From contig JAISCC010000132.1 in the NCBI GenBank assembly GCA_031265845.1, forward strand, positions 1 to 54,851: a DNA stretch of 54,851 nt, given 5' to 3'. The position numbers were made by a program, and so were the translations under genes. The notes beneath the pieces are model-generated. The model searched no databases. It worked only from the letters and a program-made list of their open reading frames with translations, and was not told the origin of the DNA. Source of the stretch: Treponema sp. (lineage in GTDB: Bacteria > Spirochaetota > Spirochaetia > Treponematales > Breznakiellaceae). This document shows, piece by piece, positions 42,426-51,118 of this stretch (the first letter of the stretch is position 1; every line of letters starts with the position of its first letter).

Positions 42426-43643
42426 ATGAAAAAGAAAATCGTTCTCGCCTATTCAGGCGGCCTTGACACCACCGTGATTATTCCGTGGCTCAAGGAGAAC
42501 CATGACGCCGATATTATCGCCGTGTGCGTTGATGTGGGGCAGGAAGCTGACTGGAGCGTCATAAAGCGGCGCGCCCTTGACACCGGCGCGTCCGCCTGTT
42601 ATATCGCCGATGTCAAGAAAGAGTATGTTGAAGAATACGTGTGGCCCGCGCTCAAAGCTAACGCCCTGTATGAAGACAAGTACCTGCTCGGCACATCCAC
42701 CGCCCGCCCCCTTATCGCAAAAACACTGGTGCGCTATGCGCGGCAAGAAGGCGCGTCCGCCATCGCGCACGGCGCGACCGGCAAGGGCAACGATCAGGTG
42801 CGCTTTGATGTGGGCATTATGACGTTTGCCCCGGACCTGGAAATCATCGCTCCGTGGCGGACATGGGACATCAAAAGCCGTGAAGAGGAGATTGCGTACC
42901 TTGAAACGCGAAACATTCCGGCGCCCATGAAAAAGGCTGATTCCTACAGCCGGGACGACAATTTGTGGCACATGTCCCACGAGGGGCTTGAACTGGAAGA
43001 CCCGGCGCACGAACCGCGCTATGACACCATGCTCAAGATGACCGTGCCGCCGGAGCAGGCGCCGGACAAGCCGGAATATGTCGCAATCGCATTCGACAAA
43101 GGCGTTCCGGTCGCGGTGAACCGCGAGAAACTCGACGGCGTGTCCCTTATCAGCGCCCTGAACAAGATCGGCGGCGCACACGGCGTGGGCCTTGCCGATT
43201 TGGTTGAAAACCGCGTGGTCGGCATGAAAAGCCGGGGCGTGTACGAGACTCCCGGGGGCAGCATCCTGTATTACGCCCATCAGGAGTTGGAGCATATCTG
43301 CCTCGACCGCCAGACGTATGCGTTTAAGCAACAGGTCGCCCAAAAAATGGGCGACATCATCTATGGCGGCTTGTGGTTCACGCCGTTGCGCGAGGCGCTT
43401 TCCGCGTTTGTCGATTCTACGCAGAAAACCGTATCCGGCGATGTTACGGTGAAGCTCTATAAGGGGTCCATTTCGTCCGCGGGCGTGTCATCGCCGCACT
43501 CGCTCTACAACAGCGGCATAGCCAGCTTCACCACCGGCGAGTTGTATAATCACGCGGACGCGAAGGGCTTTATCAGGCTGTACGGGCTTCCGTCGCTGGT
43601 GCGCGCCCTGATGGAACAGGATCAGGAACAGAGCGGTTTTTAG
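42426..43643 (+). CDS. argG: Argininosuccinate synthase
   Basis: A 405-residue enzyme that joins citrulline and aspartate with ATP in arginine synthesis. The N-type ATP pyrophosphatase loop AYSGGLDTT is at residues 8-16. Family motifs follow in order: [50 protein letters not shown] and [13 protein letters not shown] [12 protein letters not shown]. Length is normal for the family. AAGGAG lies five bases before the ATG. No other arginine gene is near: upstream is the poly-C region, downstream a hairpin array and the convergent HU-BIG gene. Confidence 0.97.
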   Translation: MKKKIVLAYSGGLDTTVIIPWLKENHDADIIAVCVDVGQEADWSVIKRRALDTGASACYIADVKKEYVEEYVWPALKANALYEDKYLLGTSTARPLIAKTLVRYARQEGASAIAHGATGKGNDQVRFDVGIMTFAPDLEIIAPWRTWDIKSREEEIAYLETRNIPAPMKKADSYSRDDNLWHMSHEGLELEDPAHEPRYDTMLKMTVPPEQAPDKPEYVAIAFDKGVPVAVNREKLDGVSLISALNKIGGAHGVGLADLVENRVVGMKSRGVYETPGGSILYYAHQELEHICLDRQTYAFKQQVAQKMGDIIYGGLWFTPLREALSAFVDSTQKTVSGDVTVKLYKGSISSAGVSSPHSLYNSGIASFTTGELYNHADAKGFIRLYGLPSLVRALMEQDQEQSGF

Positions 43644-43667
43644 AGCGCGTTATAAAGCGCGTTATAA
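43644..43667 (+). repeat. Tandem 12-nt direct repeat after argG
   Basis: AGCGCGTTATAA occurs twice back to back (43644-43655 and 43656-43667), starting one base after the argG stop. It leads into the hairpin array. Confidence 0.8.
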
Positions 43668-43691
43668 AACGTCCTGCTATAGCCCCGTACA

Positions 43692-43822
43692 CGCAGAGCA
43701 GCGTGAAGAACGGCTCTCCAGCGTAGTGGAGCGGCCATCTCCAGCATAGCGCAGAGCGCCTCTCCAGCATAATGGAGAGACCTTCTCCAGCGGAGCGCAG
43801 AGCGCCTCTCACGCGCCCGCGC
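43692..43822. repeat. Second hairpin array with a 23-nt period
   Basis: TCTCCA occurs at 43715, 43738, 43761 and 43784, exactly 23 nt apart; degenerate units flank it at 43692 and 43807. The best copy is CTCTCCAGCATAATGGAGAG, a stem of seven with a 6-nt loop; others have CTCCA GCGTAG TGGAG. Each unit is a 16-nt core plus a 7-nt linker, the same plan as the array at 7623, though the sequence differs. It lies between the convergent argG and HU-BIG genes. Confidence 0.85.
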
Positions 43823-43876
43823 GGGCTGGTTTATAAAAGGCGGCCATTGCAACCGCCTCACTGTTTTTGTACGCGA

Positions 43877-44584
43877 TTAGGTGACGGTTAAGCCTTTGTC
43901 AAAGGTGAAGGTGTGGGGGACTTTCAGGAGCCTGCTGGAGGCGTACTGCGTTACGATCCGCACGCGGTAGGTTCCGGCAGGCAACGCCGGGGTCAGGGCT
44001 ATGAGTTCTGACGGGTTGTTCACCACCACGTCGGAGATGTCCGCTTTCACCGCGTCTCCGCTGTCCGGTACGAAATACAGGCCCACCGCCGGATCGGTTC
44101 CGGCTATCTTGAGCTTCACGCCTGACACCTTCATGTCCCGTCCGGGCGTGAGGGTCTCGTTGATCGCGCCGGTCTTCAGGTCGGTCACCGCCGTGATCAC
44201 GGTGCCCGTCACCACAGCGGCGACCCGCTTCGTCTTGACTTGCGCGACTGCGGAGCGCAGGGCCATGCCGGGGTGCAGTTTGATGTGAACCTTGTGCTTC
44301 GCCGGGTCAAAGGGCGCGTCCGGCGTGTCGAACACGCCGCTTATGCTGGGGAAGGCGTTGAACAGTTCGGTGGTGACCGCGCCGCCCTCGGCCACCACGT
44401 CCGCCACGACTTGCTTCTCCGCCTCCAGCACGCTGATTATGTCCGAGCGGGTGAGGCCCGCGCCGATCTTCATGATGCGGTCTACGAGGTCCGCCTGGGA
44501 ATAGGATGAGACGTTGACAACCTGGGCGCGTGAATCGTTGGGGTTGTCGGTCAGTTCATTCGCTTCCAATGTGTATTCTAGCAT
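43877..44584 (-). CDS. HU-BIG family protein (IHF/HU-like DNA-binding plus DUF4469)
   Basis: A 235-residue protein. The N-terminal part (about 1-125) resembles the Bvu_2165-type HU/IHF-like DNA-binding domain (SYSQADLVDRIMKIGAGLTR, VVADVVAEGGAVTTELFN, LHPGMALRSAVAQVK). The C-terminal part (about 130-235) is the DUF4469 Ig-like domain, with LTPGRDMKVSGVKLKIAG and ALPAGTYRVRIVTQYASS. There is no signal peptide. These proteins are common in Bacteroidetes and treponemes; DNA binding is predicted, function unproven. The ATG has AAGGAG. It is last in the LRR operon but separated from the LRR gene by a perfect hairpin with a U-rich tail. Confidence 0.88.
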   Translation of the reverse strand: MLEYTLEANELTDNPNDSRAQVVNVSSYSQADLVDRIMKIGAGLTRSDIISVLEAEKQVVADVVAEGGAVTTELFNAFPSISGVFDTPDAPFDPAKHKVHIKLHPGMALRSAVAQVKTKRVAAVVTGTVITAVTDLKTGAINETLTPGRDMKVSGVKLKIAGTDPAVGLYFVPDSGDAVKADISDVVVNNPSELIALTPALPAGTYRVRIVTQYASSRLLKVPHTFTFDKGLTVT

Positions 44585-44605
44585 GGAATACTCCTTTATA
44601 TAAAA

Positions 44606-44627
44606 TAGCCCCCCGTACGGGGGGCTA
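44606..44627 (-). terminator. Palindromic terminator between the LRR and HU-BIG genes
   Basis: A perfect 22-nt palindrome: TAG plus six C, GTAC, six G plus CTA. On the minus strand it is followed by TTTTATAT and then the HU-BIG ribosome site. It could end most LRR transcripts and leave partial read-through. Confidence 0.75.
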
Positions 44628-44638
44628 AGGACGCGGGG

Positions 44639-47600
44639 CTATTGCGCGGTGTCAGTGATGATCACGGCTTTGTGGTTATTGCCGCCGTATACGCTGGTGT
44701 TGCCGCCCGCCGGGGTGTTTGCGTCCACGCCCCATGCGGAAGTGTACGCGGAGACCGCGCCAGAGGGGACGAGGATAGTTATAGTGCCATCAGAGCCGGT
44801 ATAGTAAAAAATACCGTTGGACGACCCCGCGCTTATAGACGGGGGCGTTGCGGGCAGGCTCACCGTCGTTAGGTGCTCGCAATAGGCGAACGCGAGATTG
44901 CCGAAGGTCGTCGCCGCAGGCAGGCTCACGGATGCTAGGCTCTCGCACCCCATGAACACCCCAAACTCAAGATACCCCCCACCGCTGACGAGCATTGGTA
45001 ATGCGTCGCGGAGGATTGTCACTTTGGGCAGGCTTATCGACGTAAGGCTCGCGCACGCGGCGAACGCCCCGCCGCCGATGGAAGTCGCCGCAGGCAGGCT
45101 CACTTCCGTCAGGCTCGTGCAACTGGCGAACGCCCCTTCGCCGATGTCCGTCGCCACTGGCAGGCTCACGGACTCTAGGTTCGTGCAAAAGGAGAACACT
45201 CCAAAAGCTTGCTGGGAGAATAGTGCGTTGCCGATTGCGTCGCGGAGGATTGTCACTTTGGACAGGTTCACGGACGTAAGGCTCGTGCAAACGGCGAACG
45301 CTCCGCCACCGAGGGAAGTCGCCGCAGGCAGGCTCACTTCCGTCAGGCTCGTGCAACCGTAGAACGCCCCGCCACCGATGGAAGTCGCCACAGGCAGGCT
45401 CACGGACGTTAGGCTCGTGCAATTCTCGAACGCTCCTCCAACACTATCAGAAGTCACGTAGCCGCCGTCGTCGATGGTTGTCACTTTGGGCAGATTCACC
45501 TCCGTAAGGCTCTCGCAACCAGAGAACGCCGCGCCACCGATGGAAGTCGCCACGGGCAGGCTCACGGACTCAAGCTTCACGCACTCACGGAACGCCGCGC
45601 CATCGATGGTCGCCGCTACAGGCAGGCTCACCGACTCAAGGCTCGCGCAACCGTAGAACGCCGCGCCATCGATGGAAGTCGCCACAGGCAGGCTCACCGA
45701 CTCAAGGCTCGTGCACTCGTAGAACACCTCGTAGCTGATGTTCGTCGCCACGGGCAGGCTCACCTCCGTAAGGCTCGTGCAAGCGTAGAACGTCCTGGCA
45801 CCGATGTCCGTCGCCACAGGCAGGTTCACTGTCGTAAGGCTCGTGCAAGCGTAGAACGCCCTGTCACCGATGTCCGTCGCCACAGGCAGGTTCACTGTCG
45901 TAAGGCTCTCGCAACTCTCGAACGCCTCGTAGCCGAAGGTCGTCGCCACAGGCAGGCTCACCGACTCAAGCTTCACGCACTCACGGAACGCCGTGAAGCC
46001 GATGTCCGTCGCCACAGGCAGGCTCACGGACTCTAGGCTCGCGCATTCGAAGAATGTCGCGTAGTCGATGTTCTTCGCCACGGGCAAGCTCACAGACTTT
46101 AGGCTCGTGCAACCACGGAACGCCTGGTAGCCGATGTCCGCCGCCACAGGCAGGCTCACCGACTCAAGGCTCGTGCAACCAGAGAACGCCGAGTAGCCGA
46201 TGTCCGTCGCCACAGGCAGGTTCACGGTCATAAGGCTTGTGCAACTGACGAACGCCGAGTGGCCGATGTACGTCGCCATAGGCAGGCTCACGGACTCTAG
46301 GCTCGTGCAACCGAAGAACATATCGTAGCTGATGCTCGTCGTCGTCACAGGCAGGTTCACTGTCGTAAGGCTCGCGCAACCGGAGAACACACCCCAGTAG
46401 ATGGACGTCGCCACGGGCAGGCTCGCCTCCGTAAGGCTCGCGCAACCGGAGAACGCCTCGTAACCGATGTACGTCGCCAATGGCAGGCTCGCCTCCGTAA
46501 GGCTCACGCAACCGGAAAACGCTTGGTAACCGATCTCCCTCACCACGGACAGGCTCACGGACGTTAGGCTCGTGCAACCGGCAAACGCCATTGGGTAGAT
46601 GTACGTCGCCAATGGCAGGCTCGCCTCCGTAAGGTTCGTGCAACCGAAGAACGCCCAATCGGCGATGGCGGTCGTCGCAGGCAGGCTCACCGACTCAAGG
46701 CTCGTGCAATCGTAGAACGCATACCCGCCGACAGTCACAACGCCCGCGCCACTTATGGACGCAAGAGTGGTAAAAGCCATGAACGTGGGATTTTCCCACG
46801 TTCCCGTTGGTATGCTTTGCGCCGCCTCGGGCAACGTCAGCGCCGTCACCTTGTCCGCGCCCGCGCCGGTTCCGGGGTCAAACTCTGTTCCTGCCATCGC
46901 GCACGCGGCGAGGTCAAGCGAGACGTATTTGTCGGCTGCGGCAATCGTGGAAAGCAGATCCTCCCAGCCTCCGTTCGCAAGGTCGGAGTTTAACACCAAC
47001 ATGACGGGATTGGACGGGGAGTCTCCGCCCTCCGCGTTTGCAAGATAGCCCGCAGTATCCCCGGTGCCTGTCAGCCATTTCGCGTAGAGCACGGCGTCGC
47101 CGGTTACGCGGGTCTCTGCGGTGAAACGCTTGTCCGCGCTGTACCAGCCAGCGAATCCGCGCTCGCTCTGGGGCGCGGGCGGCAAGATTAGCGTGGCGTT
47201 TTCCGGCGCGATCATCGCAAGACTGACGCCGCCGCCTTCAAAGGCGCCTCCATTCGCGTCAAAGGTTATGGTGTAGCCTTCAATGGGCAATACTATGTCC
47301 GTCTTGCCGCTCGCGGTTAAGCCGCTCACGGTCACGGGCTTGCTGTAATATGCGGCGTCTGCGGATGCGCCGTCCTTCGCTAATCTGACCTTGAAGTAAA
47401 CCGTTTCAAGCGTGCCCTCAACCGCCAGACTCCAGCCGCCGGCCGCCGCGCTTTCATCAATAAAGACGCCGCACGCCGCGTCCTCGTACGCGGCTACCGC
47501 CACCGGGCTGTAGCCCTCGACGCCGCCGCTCACGCTTCCCCCAAGGTAGCTCACGGGCGTGAAGTCCGCTTCCGTCAAGGCGTAGGACGTGTATGTCTCG

Positions 47601-48247
47601 GTGTACGAATAAATATGCACCGTCTCACGCCTGACAAGGGGCTGGGCGCCCTTCACCGCTCGTACTGTGAGGCGGTAATACCCGGGCGCGACGCTCATCT
47701 CACGCTCCCCCCCTATAGTCAAGGCGGTTTCGTTCTGCGCCGCGTTCCCCACATTGCGGGGCGTCAACACGGCTGAAACTTCGGTCAAGGCGGGGTCTGC
47801 GGAGATGGCGTAACGGAATGTTCCATTCGGGCCGTCCAGCGTGGGATGTACGGTTACGGATACGGTCGCCCCTTCCTCTGACACCGTTACGGACATGGGG
47901 TCAGACTCCGCGACCGTCTCTCCATTCTTCTCACCGGTTACGATCAACGTCCAGGTTCCCGCGTTCAGCGAAACCGCGCCGGTGTGCCCGTACAGCGCCG
48001 CTGTTACGGCGGGCCTTCCTTCCGCGCTGAAAGTCAGCGTATAGGCGAACCCGGGATTTTCGGGCGTCGCGGTGCGGCTGTCGGTTTGCGCCGCGTTTTC
48101 CGAGCCGACGACGACCCGCACCACGCCCTTCGCCTCCGTATGGTCCGCGTCATAGGACGCGCCGCTCATGTCGCATCCTGTTAGCGCGGACAGGCATTGC
48201 GCCATAGCCAAACCACTGATCAACGCTCTTAAAATTCGTGTTTTCAT
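44639..48247 (-). CDS. BspA-like leucine-rich repeat surface lipoprotein
   Basis: A 1202-residue lipoprotein (lipobox in LSALTGC). The N-terminal 320 residues hold beta domains like those of the island's other lipoproteins. An InlB/Flg_new repeat follows (about 320-385, YTITFDANGGAF to AVLYAKW). From about 515 to 1130 run some 26 leucine-rich repeats of the TpLRR/LRR_5 type, usually 22 residues each with the pattern SLPVAT-I---AF-GCTSL-SV. The repeats are also very similar as DNA. LRR proteins of this kind bind host proteins, other bacteria or each other. The ATG at 48247 starts the signal peptide, with AAGGAG seven bases before it and two bases after the upstream stop. Second gene of the operon driven from about 49420. 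Confidence 0.93.
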   Translation of the reverse strand: MKTRILRALISGLAMAQCLSALTGCDMSGASYDADHTEAKGVVRVVVGSENAAQTDSRTATPENPGFAYTLTFSAEGRPAVTAALYGHTGAVSLNAGTWTLIVTGEKNGETVAESDPMSVTVSEEGATVSVTVHPTLDGPNGTFRYAISADPALTEVSAVLTPRNVGNAAQNETALTIGGEREMSVAPGYYRLTVRAVKGAQPLVRRETVHIYSYTETYTSYALTEADFTPVSYLGGSVSGGVEGYSPVAVAAYEDAACGVFIDESAAAGGWSLAVEGTLETVYFKVRLAKDGASADAAYYSKPVTVSGLTASGKTDIVLPIEGYTITFDANGGAFEGGGVSLAMIAPENATLILPPAPQSERGFAGWYSADKRFTAETRVTGDAVLYAKWLTGTGDTAGYLANAEGGDSPSNPVMLVLNSDLANGGWEDLLSTIAAADKYVSLDLAACAMAGTEFDPGTGAGADKVTALTLPEAAQSIPTGTWENPTFMAFTTLASISGAGVVTVGGYAFYDCTSLESVSLPATTAIADWAFFGCTNLTEASLPLATYIYPMAFAGCTSLTSVSLSVVREIGYQAFSGCVSLTEASLPLATYIGYEAFSGCASLTEASLPVATSIYWGVFSGCASLTTVNLPVTTTSISYDMFFGCTSLESVSLPMATYIGHSAFVSCTSLMTVNLPVATDIGYSAFSGCTSLESVSLPVAADIGYQAFRGCTSLKSVSLPVAKNIDYATFFECASLESVSLPVATDIGFTAFRECVKLESVSLPVATTFGYEAFESCESLTTVNLPVATDIGDRAFYACTSLTTVNLPVATDIGARTFYACTSLTEVSLPVATNISYEVFYECTSLESVSLPVATSIDGAAFYGCASLESVSLPVAATIDGAAFRECVKLESVSLPVATSIGGAAFSGCESLTEVNLPKVTTIDDGGYVTSDSVGGAFENCTSLTSVSLPVATSIGGGAFYGCTSLTEVSLPAATSLGGGAFAVCTSLTSVNLSKVTILRDAIGNALFSQQAFGVFSFCTNLESVSLPVATDIGEGAFASCTSLTEVSLPAATSIGGGAFAACASLTSISLPKVTILRDALPMLVSGGGYLEFGVFMGCESLASVSLPAATTFGNLAFAYCEHLTTVSLPATPPSISAGSSNGIFYYTGSDGTITILVPSGAVSAYTSAWGVDANTPAGGNTSVYGGNNHKAVIITDTAQ

Positions 48248-48249
48248 TG

Positions 48250-49143
48250 TTACGCTCCTTCTGCAACGGTAAATGTTATTTCGCGTGAATAATACGCGCC
48301 GGAGGCCGTCCGCGCCTCCACCATGAGGGTGTTGACTCCCAGCCTGCAGTCCGCCGCGTTCAGGGCGCAGATTGCGCTCGTTGAGACGGGCGTGTCGCTG
48401 TCGTTGAGAAGCCATTGGCAGGAGGCGTAGGTTCCGGTGATCGCAAGCGTCAGAGACGCGGGCGTTCCGCTCTTGGACAGGATGATGGCTTCCGGAAACC
48501 CGTCGAGGGGGTCTTCAAGGCTCACGGTGAAGCCGGCGGTTGTTGGGGCGCTTACGGTTACCCAAAAGGTCGCGGTTTTGCCGTTTATTGTTACAGTCAG
48601 CGTCTGCCAACCCATCAGGTAAGCGTTGTACCCGCTTATATTGGACAGGCTCACGGTTTCCGTCCTGGTCGTTCCATCCGAATAGGTTCCGGTTGCCACA
48701 AGACCGCTTATGTCAAAGGCTTCGCCTATGGCGTACACGGTCTTGGCGGGCGGGCTGGTTACCGCTATGCTTTGCAGAACCGCGCCGCCGGTAGAACCGG
48801 CGTTCACCGTCACCGTGAAGGTCGCGGTCTTGCCGTTTATCGTAACGGTCAGGGTTTGCGTCCCCACTGTGTTGGCGTCGTACCCTCTTATATTAGATAG
48901 GCTCACGGTTTCCGTCCTAGTCGTACCGTCCGAATAGGTTCCGGTTGCTACGAGACCGCTTATGTCAAGGGCTTCGCCTGGCTCGTATACGGTCTTGGTA
49001 GGCAGGCTGGTTATCGCTATGCTTTGTAAAACCACGTCGGCCTCTTGCTGCGAGCCGCCGGAACAGCCAGGCGTCGTTCCGGTGAGTAGTGTTGCCAAGA
49101 GCGCGAATATCGCGCGCTTGCCGAAAGAATGGCGTTTCTTCAT
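48250..49143 (-). CDS. Lipoprotein with two Big_3 Ig-like domains
   Basis: A 297-residue lipoprotein (lipobox in GTTPGC). Two bacterial Ig-like group 3 domains lie at about 40-115 and 125-200, each with SI-(I/V)TS-P-KTVY, GLVATGTYSDGTTRTETVSL and QTLTVTINGKTATF. The two are highly similar in DNA. The C-terminal 90 residues (LDGFPEAIILSKSGTPASL to REITFTVAEGA) form another beta domain, related to ends of other lipoproteins in this window. GGAGG lies before the ATG. First gene of the LRR operon; it may display or anchor the LRR protein. Confidence 0.9.
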   Translation of the reverse strand: MKKRHSFGKRAIFALLATLLTGTTPGCSGGSQQEADVVLQSIAITSLPTKTVYEPGEALDISGLVATGTYSDGTTRTETVSLSNIRGYDANTVGTQTLTVTINGKTATFTVTVNAGSTGGAVLQSIAVTSPPAKTVYAIGEAFDISGLVATGTYSDGTTRTETVSLSNISGYNAYLMGWQTLTVTINGKTATFWVTVSAPTTAGFTVSLEDPLDGFPEAIILSKSGTPASLTLAITGTYASCQWLLNDSDTPVSTSAICALNAADCRLGVNTLMVEARTASGAYYSREITFTVAEGA

Positions 49144-49213
49144 TCTTATCCTCCTTCATTCCTTTTAGGTGATTACGCTTCCGTTGCGCGTTGACGCATG
49201 ACAAGACGCATAT

Positions 49214-49246
49214 AGAAAAAGCCTGCGCACGTGAATCGCCGCAGGC
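49214..49246 (-). terminator. Terminator in the leader of the LRR operon
   Basis: On the minus strand GCCTGC (49246-49241) pairs with GCAGGC (49226-49221) and is followed by TTTTTC. It lies between the promoter and the first gene, 71 bases before its ATG, so it can only act as an attenuator of this operon. Confidence 0.65.
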
Positions 49247-49297
49247 GTAAAGAATGAGATGGTTGCGTGTGAACGCGGTATACGGTTACAGTATTAC

Positions 49298-49312
49298 GGG
49301 GGGGGGGGGGGG
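49298..49312. repeat. Homopolymer tract, 15 G (plus strand), in the LRR operon leader
   Basis: An unbroken run of 15 G, read as C in the LRR operon transcript. It lies about 80 nt after the promoter -10 and 52 nt before the terminator hairpin. Confidence 0.95.
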
Positions 49313-49391
49313 CAAAATAACGACAGGGAAGCGCGGGGCGTCTCACGCGTGAGTTGTGTTATTGGTCGCTACGTTTGCGTTCATGGCTTGT

Positions 49392-49420
49392 ATTATAACA
49401 GACAGCGCGTTTGTACGCAA
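49392..49420 (-). promoter_or_regulatory. Promoter of the LRR operon
   Basis: On the minus strand TTGCGT (49420-49415) and TATAAT (49397-49392) are 17 nt apart. An ATG follows 7 nt after the -10 and opens a 13-codon leader frame (MNANVATNN and a few more) that stops before the poly-C tract. Confidence 0.65.
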
Positions 49421-49849
49421 GGGTTCTTTTTACGAATTCCGTGTGCGAATTCGTCTTTTTAAGGGAGAATACCCGCCTCTGGGCGGGCTATAGCCGCGCC
49501 GGGTGTCATCTGTCTGGCCGATGTTGCGTGCGGCTTTGTGGTGGCGCGAGGCGAGGCGGCGGCCAAAAGGCGCCGCTTTGGACGCAGACCCCGCTGTCAA
49601 GAACGTTTTACCGGTGCCCCGGCAGCTTTTGGGGCGCGATTGCGCCTGCCTCGCCTTGAAGCGCGAGACAGGTCATTCTTTCAATCAGGGCGCGTTGCAA
49701 TGCGGCGCGTGTTGAGCGTGCAGCAATAACCCTCCGCTTCATCTCCGCCGTAAGGCGCTTCCAACGCGATCCCTGTTCGCAAGACGCGCAATCGCTGCCG
49801 CCTTTCAATGCACTTGTTCAACAACCCTGTTGGTTGTCTCACCAGTCTC
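49421..49849. other. Intergenic stretch without a gene
   Basis: This lies between the divergent starts of the LRR operon and the end of rtcB. Plus-strand frames here (for example 49503-49715) have no ribosome site or recognisable domain. CCCGCC TCT GGGCGGG near 49471 is a small hairpin. Nothing else stands out. Confidence 0.4.
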
Positions 49850-49890
49850 GCGGATGGCGCGAATTTCTTGCAGAAAGCCGCGCCATCCGC
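49850..49890. terminator. Strong hairpin after rtcB
   Basis: GCGGATGGCGCG (49850-49861) pairs with CGCGCCATCCGC (49879-49890), a 12-bp stem. TTTT follows on the plus strand only. Its place 20 bases beyond the rtcB stop suggests it protects or ends that transcript, although the U-run is on the wrong side for classic termination. Confidence 0.55.
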
Positions 49891-49909
49891 CGTTTTCTAA
49901 CACCCCTAC

Positions 49910-51118
49910 TCAATCCACCGCTTTGAAATTGTACAGCGGTTTGAGACGCCGCTCCACGTCAACCGTATCGGCGATATAGTCAAGAACATCCCGCGCTTTC
50001 TTGTACGCCATCGGACTTTCCTCAAGCGTGTCCTTGCAAATGACGCTTGACCATATTCCCCGCATCTCTTTGCGGTATTCGTCAAGAGAAAGGCTCCTCG
50101 CGTCTGATCGCGCTTTTTTTCTTCCCGCGCCATGAGGGGCGGAGCAATTCCACGCGGCGGCGCCTTTGCCGCGTCCCAACACCGCGCCCTCGGCCATTGA
50201 AAACGGAATGACCACCGGCTCGCCCTTCTGGGCGGAGATGGCTCCTTTCCGCACCATTTTGGTCTCCCTATCAATGTAATTATGGGCGCAGTCACGCCAT
50301 TCGGTTTCCCGCAGGTCAACCTTGAAAAACCCGCTTGCTATGGTATGCGCCATAAGCGCGCGGTTTACGCGGGCGTACTGCTGGACAATGCGCATATCCG
50401 CCAGATACTCGTCAGCGGACGCGCCGGAAAGATACTTGATAGGGCTATCCGCGTCGGTTTCCCGCAGGGCGATAGTTTCATGGTGTTCAGCGGTTCGCGC
50501 CCCTAACATCCGGGAGCCGGAATGTATCAAAAGCCAGCGGTTGTGCGCCTCGTCACCATCAACTTCGATAAAATGATTGCCGCCTCCGAGCGTCCCAAGC
50601 GAGGCGAACACCCGTTCAGGGTTTTCGCCCTGTTTTTCACACAGCGCGTGGATCGCCTGTTTGAACCTTCCGGCGTCGGCTAATTCACCGCCGCTGTCGC
50701 CCTGAGACGCAAAGACATTCATGTCATCAAGGGATTCGTGGAGGGATGTGCGCACCGATTGACCCGAGGGAATGGTTTTGCGGATAAACGCATCCAGTTT
50801 GTCAAAACGCAGATTTCCCCTGCCGAGGTTGCAGGCGCACACGCCGCAGCCGATGTCAAGCCCGATGACCGATGGAATCAGCGCATTCGTATAGGTTGCG
50901 GTCCAGCCTATTACCGTGGCTTTTCCCAGATGTACGTCAGGCATGACGCGCACAATGGTGTCCGCGAAAGCCGGATGATTGAGATAACGCGCTATTTTGT
51001 TTTCGCACGCCGCCTCCAGAGATTTCGCGTACACATGCGCTTTGTTATACGCGCCCTGTACCAGGATCGGTTTTATTGAAACCGTGCCTGTGGATTCGTC
51101 AGTTACGCTGTCAGTCAC
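49910..51118 (-). CDS. rtcB: RNA ligase RtcB (RtcB2 type, paired with PrfH)
   Basis: A 402-residue RNA ligase that joins 2',3'-cyclic phosphate or 3'-phosphate ends to 5'-OH ends using GTP and manganese. Metal ligands are visible: Asp88 and Cys91 in LDIGCGVCA, His182 in GGGNHFIE, His199 in IHSGSR, and His277 in CAHNY. The guanylylated His329 is in SAPHGAGR. Length and partner match the RtcB2 group encoded with PrfH, which repairs 16S rRNA cut in the decoding centre. The start is GTG at 51118, behind AAGGAGG, and overlaps the prfH stop by eight bases, so the two proteins are made together. Confidence 0.95.
   Translation of the reverse strand: MTDSVTDESTGTVSIKPILVQGAYNKAHVYAKSLEAACENKIARYLNHPAFADTIVRVMPDVHLGKATVIGWTATYTNALIPSVIGLDIGCGVCACNLGRGNLRFDKLDAFIRKTIPSGQSVRTSLHESLDDMNVFASQGDSGGELADAGRFKQAIHALCEKQGENPERVFASLGTLGGGNHFIEVDGDEAHNRWLLIHSGSRMLGARTAEHHETIALRETDADSPIKYLSGASADEYLADMRIVQQYARVNRALMAHTIASGFFKVDLRETEWRDCAHNYIDRETKMVRKGAISAQKGEPVVIPFSMAEGAVLGRGKGAAAWNCSAPHGAGRKKARSDARSLSLDEYRKEMRGIWSSVICKDTLEESPMAYKKARDVLDYIADTVDVERRLKPLYNFKAVD

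Noticed and set aside
44642..48044. Many plus-strand ORFs opposite the LRR gene
   Set aside because: They are shadows of a repetitive gene on the other strand; no ribosome sites or domains.
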